In this document: piece by piece, positions 62,849 through 64,000 of the stretch | How positions within the stretch are numbered: the first letter of the stretch is position 1 | Layout: each line of letters begins with the position of its first letter | DNA from: Closterium sp. NIES-65 | Lineage: Eukaryota; Streptophyta; Zygnematophyceae; Desmidiales; Closteriaceae | Assembly: GCA_948144175.1 (NCBI GenBank) | Contig: CANXME010002675.1 | Location: 1,674,001-1,738,000 of the forward strand | Reading direction: 5' to 3' | Length of the DNA stretch: 64,000 bases | The notes under the pieces: generated by a model | What the model was told of the DNA's origin: nothing | The model's input: only the letters and a program-made list of their open reading frames with translations | The model's database searches: none | Program-made: the position numbers and the translations under genes

Positions 62849-64000
62849 CGTCCAACTCCCTCAGGGGCAATCAGCGTGGACACGAGATGAGGCAAAGCAA
62901 CAGCAAAACACTGGAACTCCTCCTGCCTGTCCTCAAGGACGTCCTTGCTAAGAGCACACTCACCCCCGACGGACGGAGGACAGACAGACTCAGACTCAGC
63001 AACAAGACTAGCGGCGTAGTCGAGACGACAGTGAGCAGCAAAGTCGACAAGCTCAGCCACTAAGGCAGACACAGCAGTGGACTCAAAGGAAGGGTCAGTG
63101 ACAACAGTAGCCAGGAGATGCGTGACAGTAGGACTGGTAGCACAAAGAGAGTCAGACTCCGGGTCAGCAAGAACAGGAAGAGAGGACTCTGGAGGAGACG
63201 GCAACGGGACACGCAGAGGAGCAGTGGAAGGACGCAGTGCCATCTGGTGTGTGCCTGGGACCGCAAGAGGACGCGGAGCACGACGACTAGTGCGAGCAGC
63301 ACGAACAGACGACGCAGGACGAGACGCAGGCTCACGACGCTCAGCAAGACCTCTAGTAGGACCAGTGTAGGGAGAAGATGCAGGTAGGGGGGAGGCTGGC
63401 TGTAACTGTGACTGCGACGGGACAGGCTGCGGACACTCTAAGGGAGGAGCAGGACTAGTAGAAGGCGGGAGACCAAGAACCTGCTCAAGGAGCGGAACGA
63501 AGTACGGCCGCGGCCGCGCAGTGCCTCCAGAACTAGCAGGGACAGCACCAGTACCCCCAGCGGCTGCACCAGCGCCAGCAGTACCTCCAGCTCCAACAGC
63601 GCCAACTCCAGCACCCTTCGAAGCACCAGCGCCAACACAACCACCAGCGCCAACACCCCCCAGCAGCTCCAGCTCCAGTAGGACCGGCAGCTCCAGTACC
63701 GCCAGCAGCTCCAGCAGTACCTCCAGCAGGACCAACTCCAGCAGCCCCAGCAGCACCCCCAGTCCCAGGAGCTCCAGCACCGCCAGTACGAGTACCTCCG
63801 GGACCAGCAGCAACAGAAGTACCTCCAGCTCTAGTAGCACGGCTCCAGCGCCGGGCAAACCACTCGCGCAGCTCCTGTGGAGAGAGTGGCTCACGCCTTG
63901 ACGAAGCACCGCGAGCGGCCACACGAGCAGACCCAGCACCCCCAGGCTCCGCACCCCCAGGCTCAGCAACCCCAGGCTCAGCACCCCCAGACTCAGCACC
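62849..64000 (-). mobile_element. Copia fragment R (hinge and start of RT), runs off the window
   Basis: Minus-strand hinge of the short-LTR group. The motif PLSPQELREWFARRWSRA lies near 63840-63895, with Gly/Ala-type tracts (63530-63830) and the hinge end (RVPLPSPPESSLPVLADPES, PSFESTAVSALVAELVDF), then FQCFAVALPHLVSTLIAPEG at the junction with Q. The hinge segment 62940-63440 repeats, in a much less decayed form, what Q has at 62320-62840. The copy continues beyond position 64000 with the GGAEP-like repeats. Confidence 0.78.

Noticed and set aside
1-64000. Search for host genes, rRNA, tRNA genes, DNA transposons, LINEs, SINEs, Polinton or toxin genes
   Set aside because: Nothing outside LTR elements could be supported. 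The only unassigned stretches are short (60180-60283) or leaders and untranslated parts of the elements.

Overview
This 64 kb window contains no host gene that I can recognise. It is a stack of LTR retrotransposon fossils, nearly all Ty1/Copia, plus one Ty3/Gypsy chromovirus remnant. The coding pieces read as Gag, aspartic protease, GAG-pre-integrase, integrase (IN), reverse transcriptase (RT, YVDD box) and RNase H (RH). Several tRNA primer sites match plant-type tRNAs: TGGTATCAGAGC pairs with plant initiator tRNA-Met, and one site pairs over 18 nt with plant-type tRNA-Phe. This points to a green-plant-lineage nuclear genome. GC-rich repeats and short-LTR Copia families make a streptophyte alga plausible (inference, low confidence).

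Layout, left to right. Copia copy A (1-4395) carries a young non-autonomous element X (873-2354). Minus-strand Copia B (4396-9657) is followed by Copia C (9658-12229). C is split by a 17.7 kb insertion, F (12230-29965), flanked by the 5-bp duplication TTTCC. F in turn holds minus-strand Copia D (12550-18259), GC-rich Copia E (18757-25747, duplication GCCTA) and an 850-bp solo LTR (28931-29780, duplication GATCC). C resumes at 29966 and ends with its 3' LTR at 30595. A then resumes, and its 3' LTR is hit by Copia H at 30926. H is split by Gypsy element I (32664-42627, duplication CTACA), which contains Copia J (33451-40942, the best preserved copy) and fragment K. H resumes to 44973, where Copia M is inserted. 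M is followed by minus-strand P (47240-53507), plus-strand N (53508-60179), and minus-strand Q and R up to the window end.

B, J, M, N, H, P, Q and C form a related set with very short LTRs (about 100-137 bp, TGTCA start) and a polypurine tract close to TATGGGGGTG. Those whose 5' end is visible have long GC-rich repetitive leaders before Gag. Four of them (B, J, M, N) share a palindrome, GTTCCCTAGTGGGAAC, just after the primer site, followed by GGGCCCACC. Their Gag lacks the usual zinc knuckle spacing and instead shows C-x13-C-x3-H-x4-C. A short motif (L-S-P-Q-x-L-R-E-W) occurs both in Gag and in the low-complexity hinge between IN and RT, and has been amplified several times. D and E are different lineages with 0.8-1.0 kb LTRs and ordinary CCHC knuckles.

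All elements are fossils. Only X (non-coding) looks structurally whole. By eye, LTR divergence is about 1 percent for X and J, about 4-5 percent for D and E, and about 6-7 percent for F and I, which agrees with the nesting order. All divergences are my own counts, not computed alignments.
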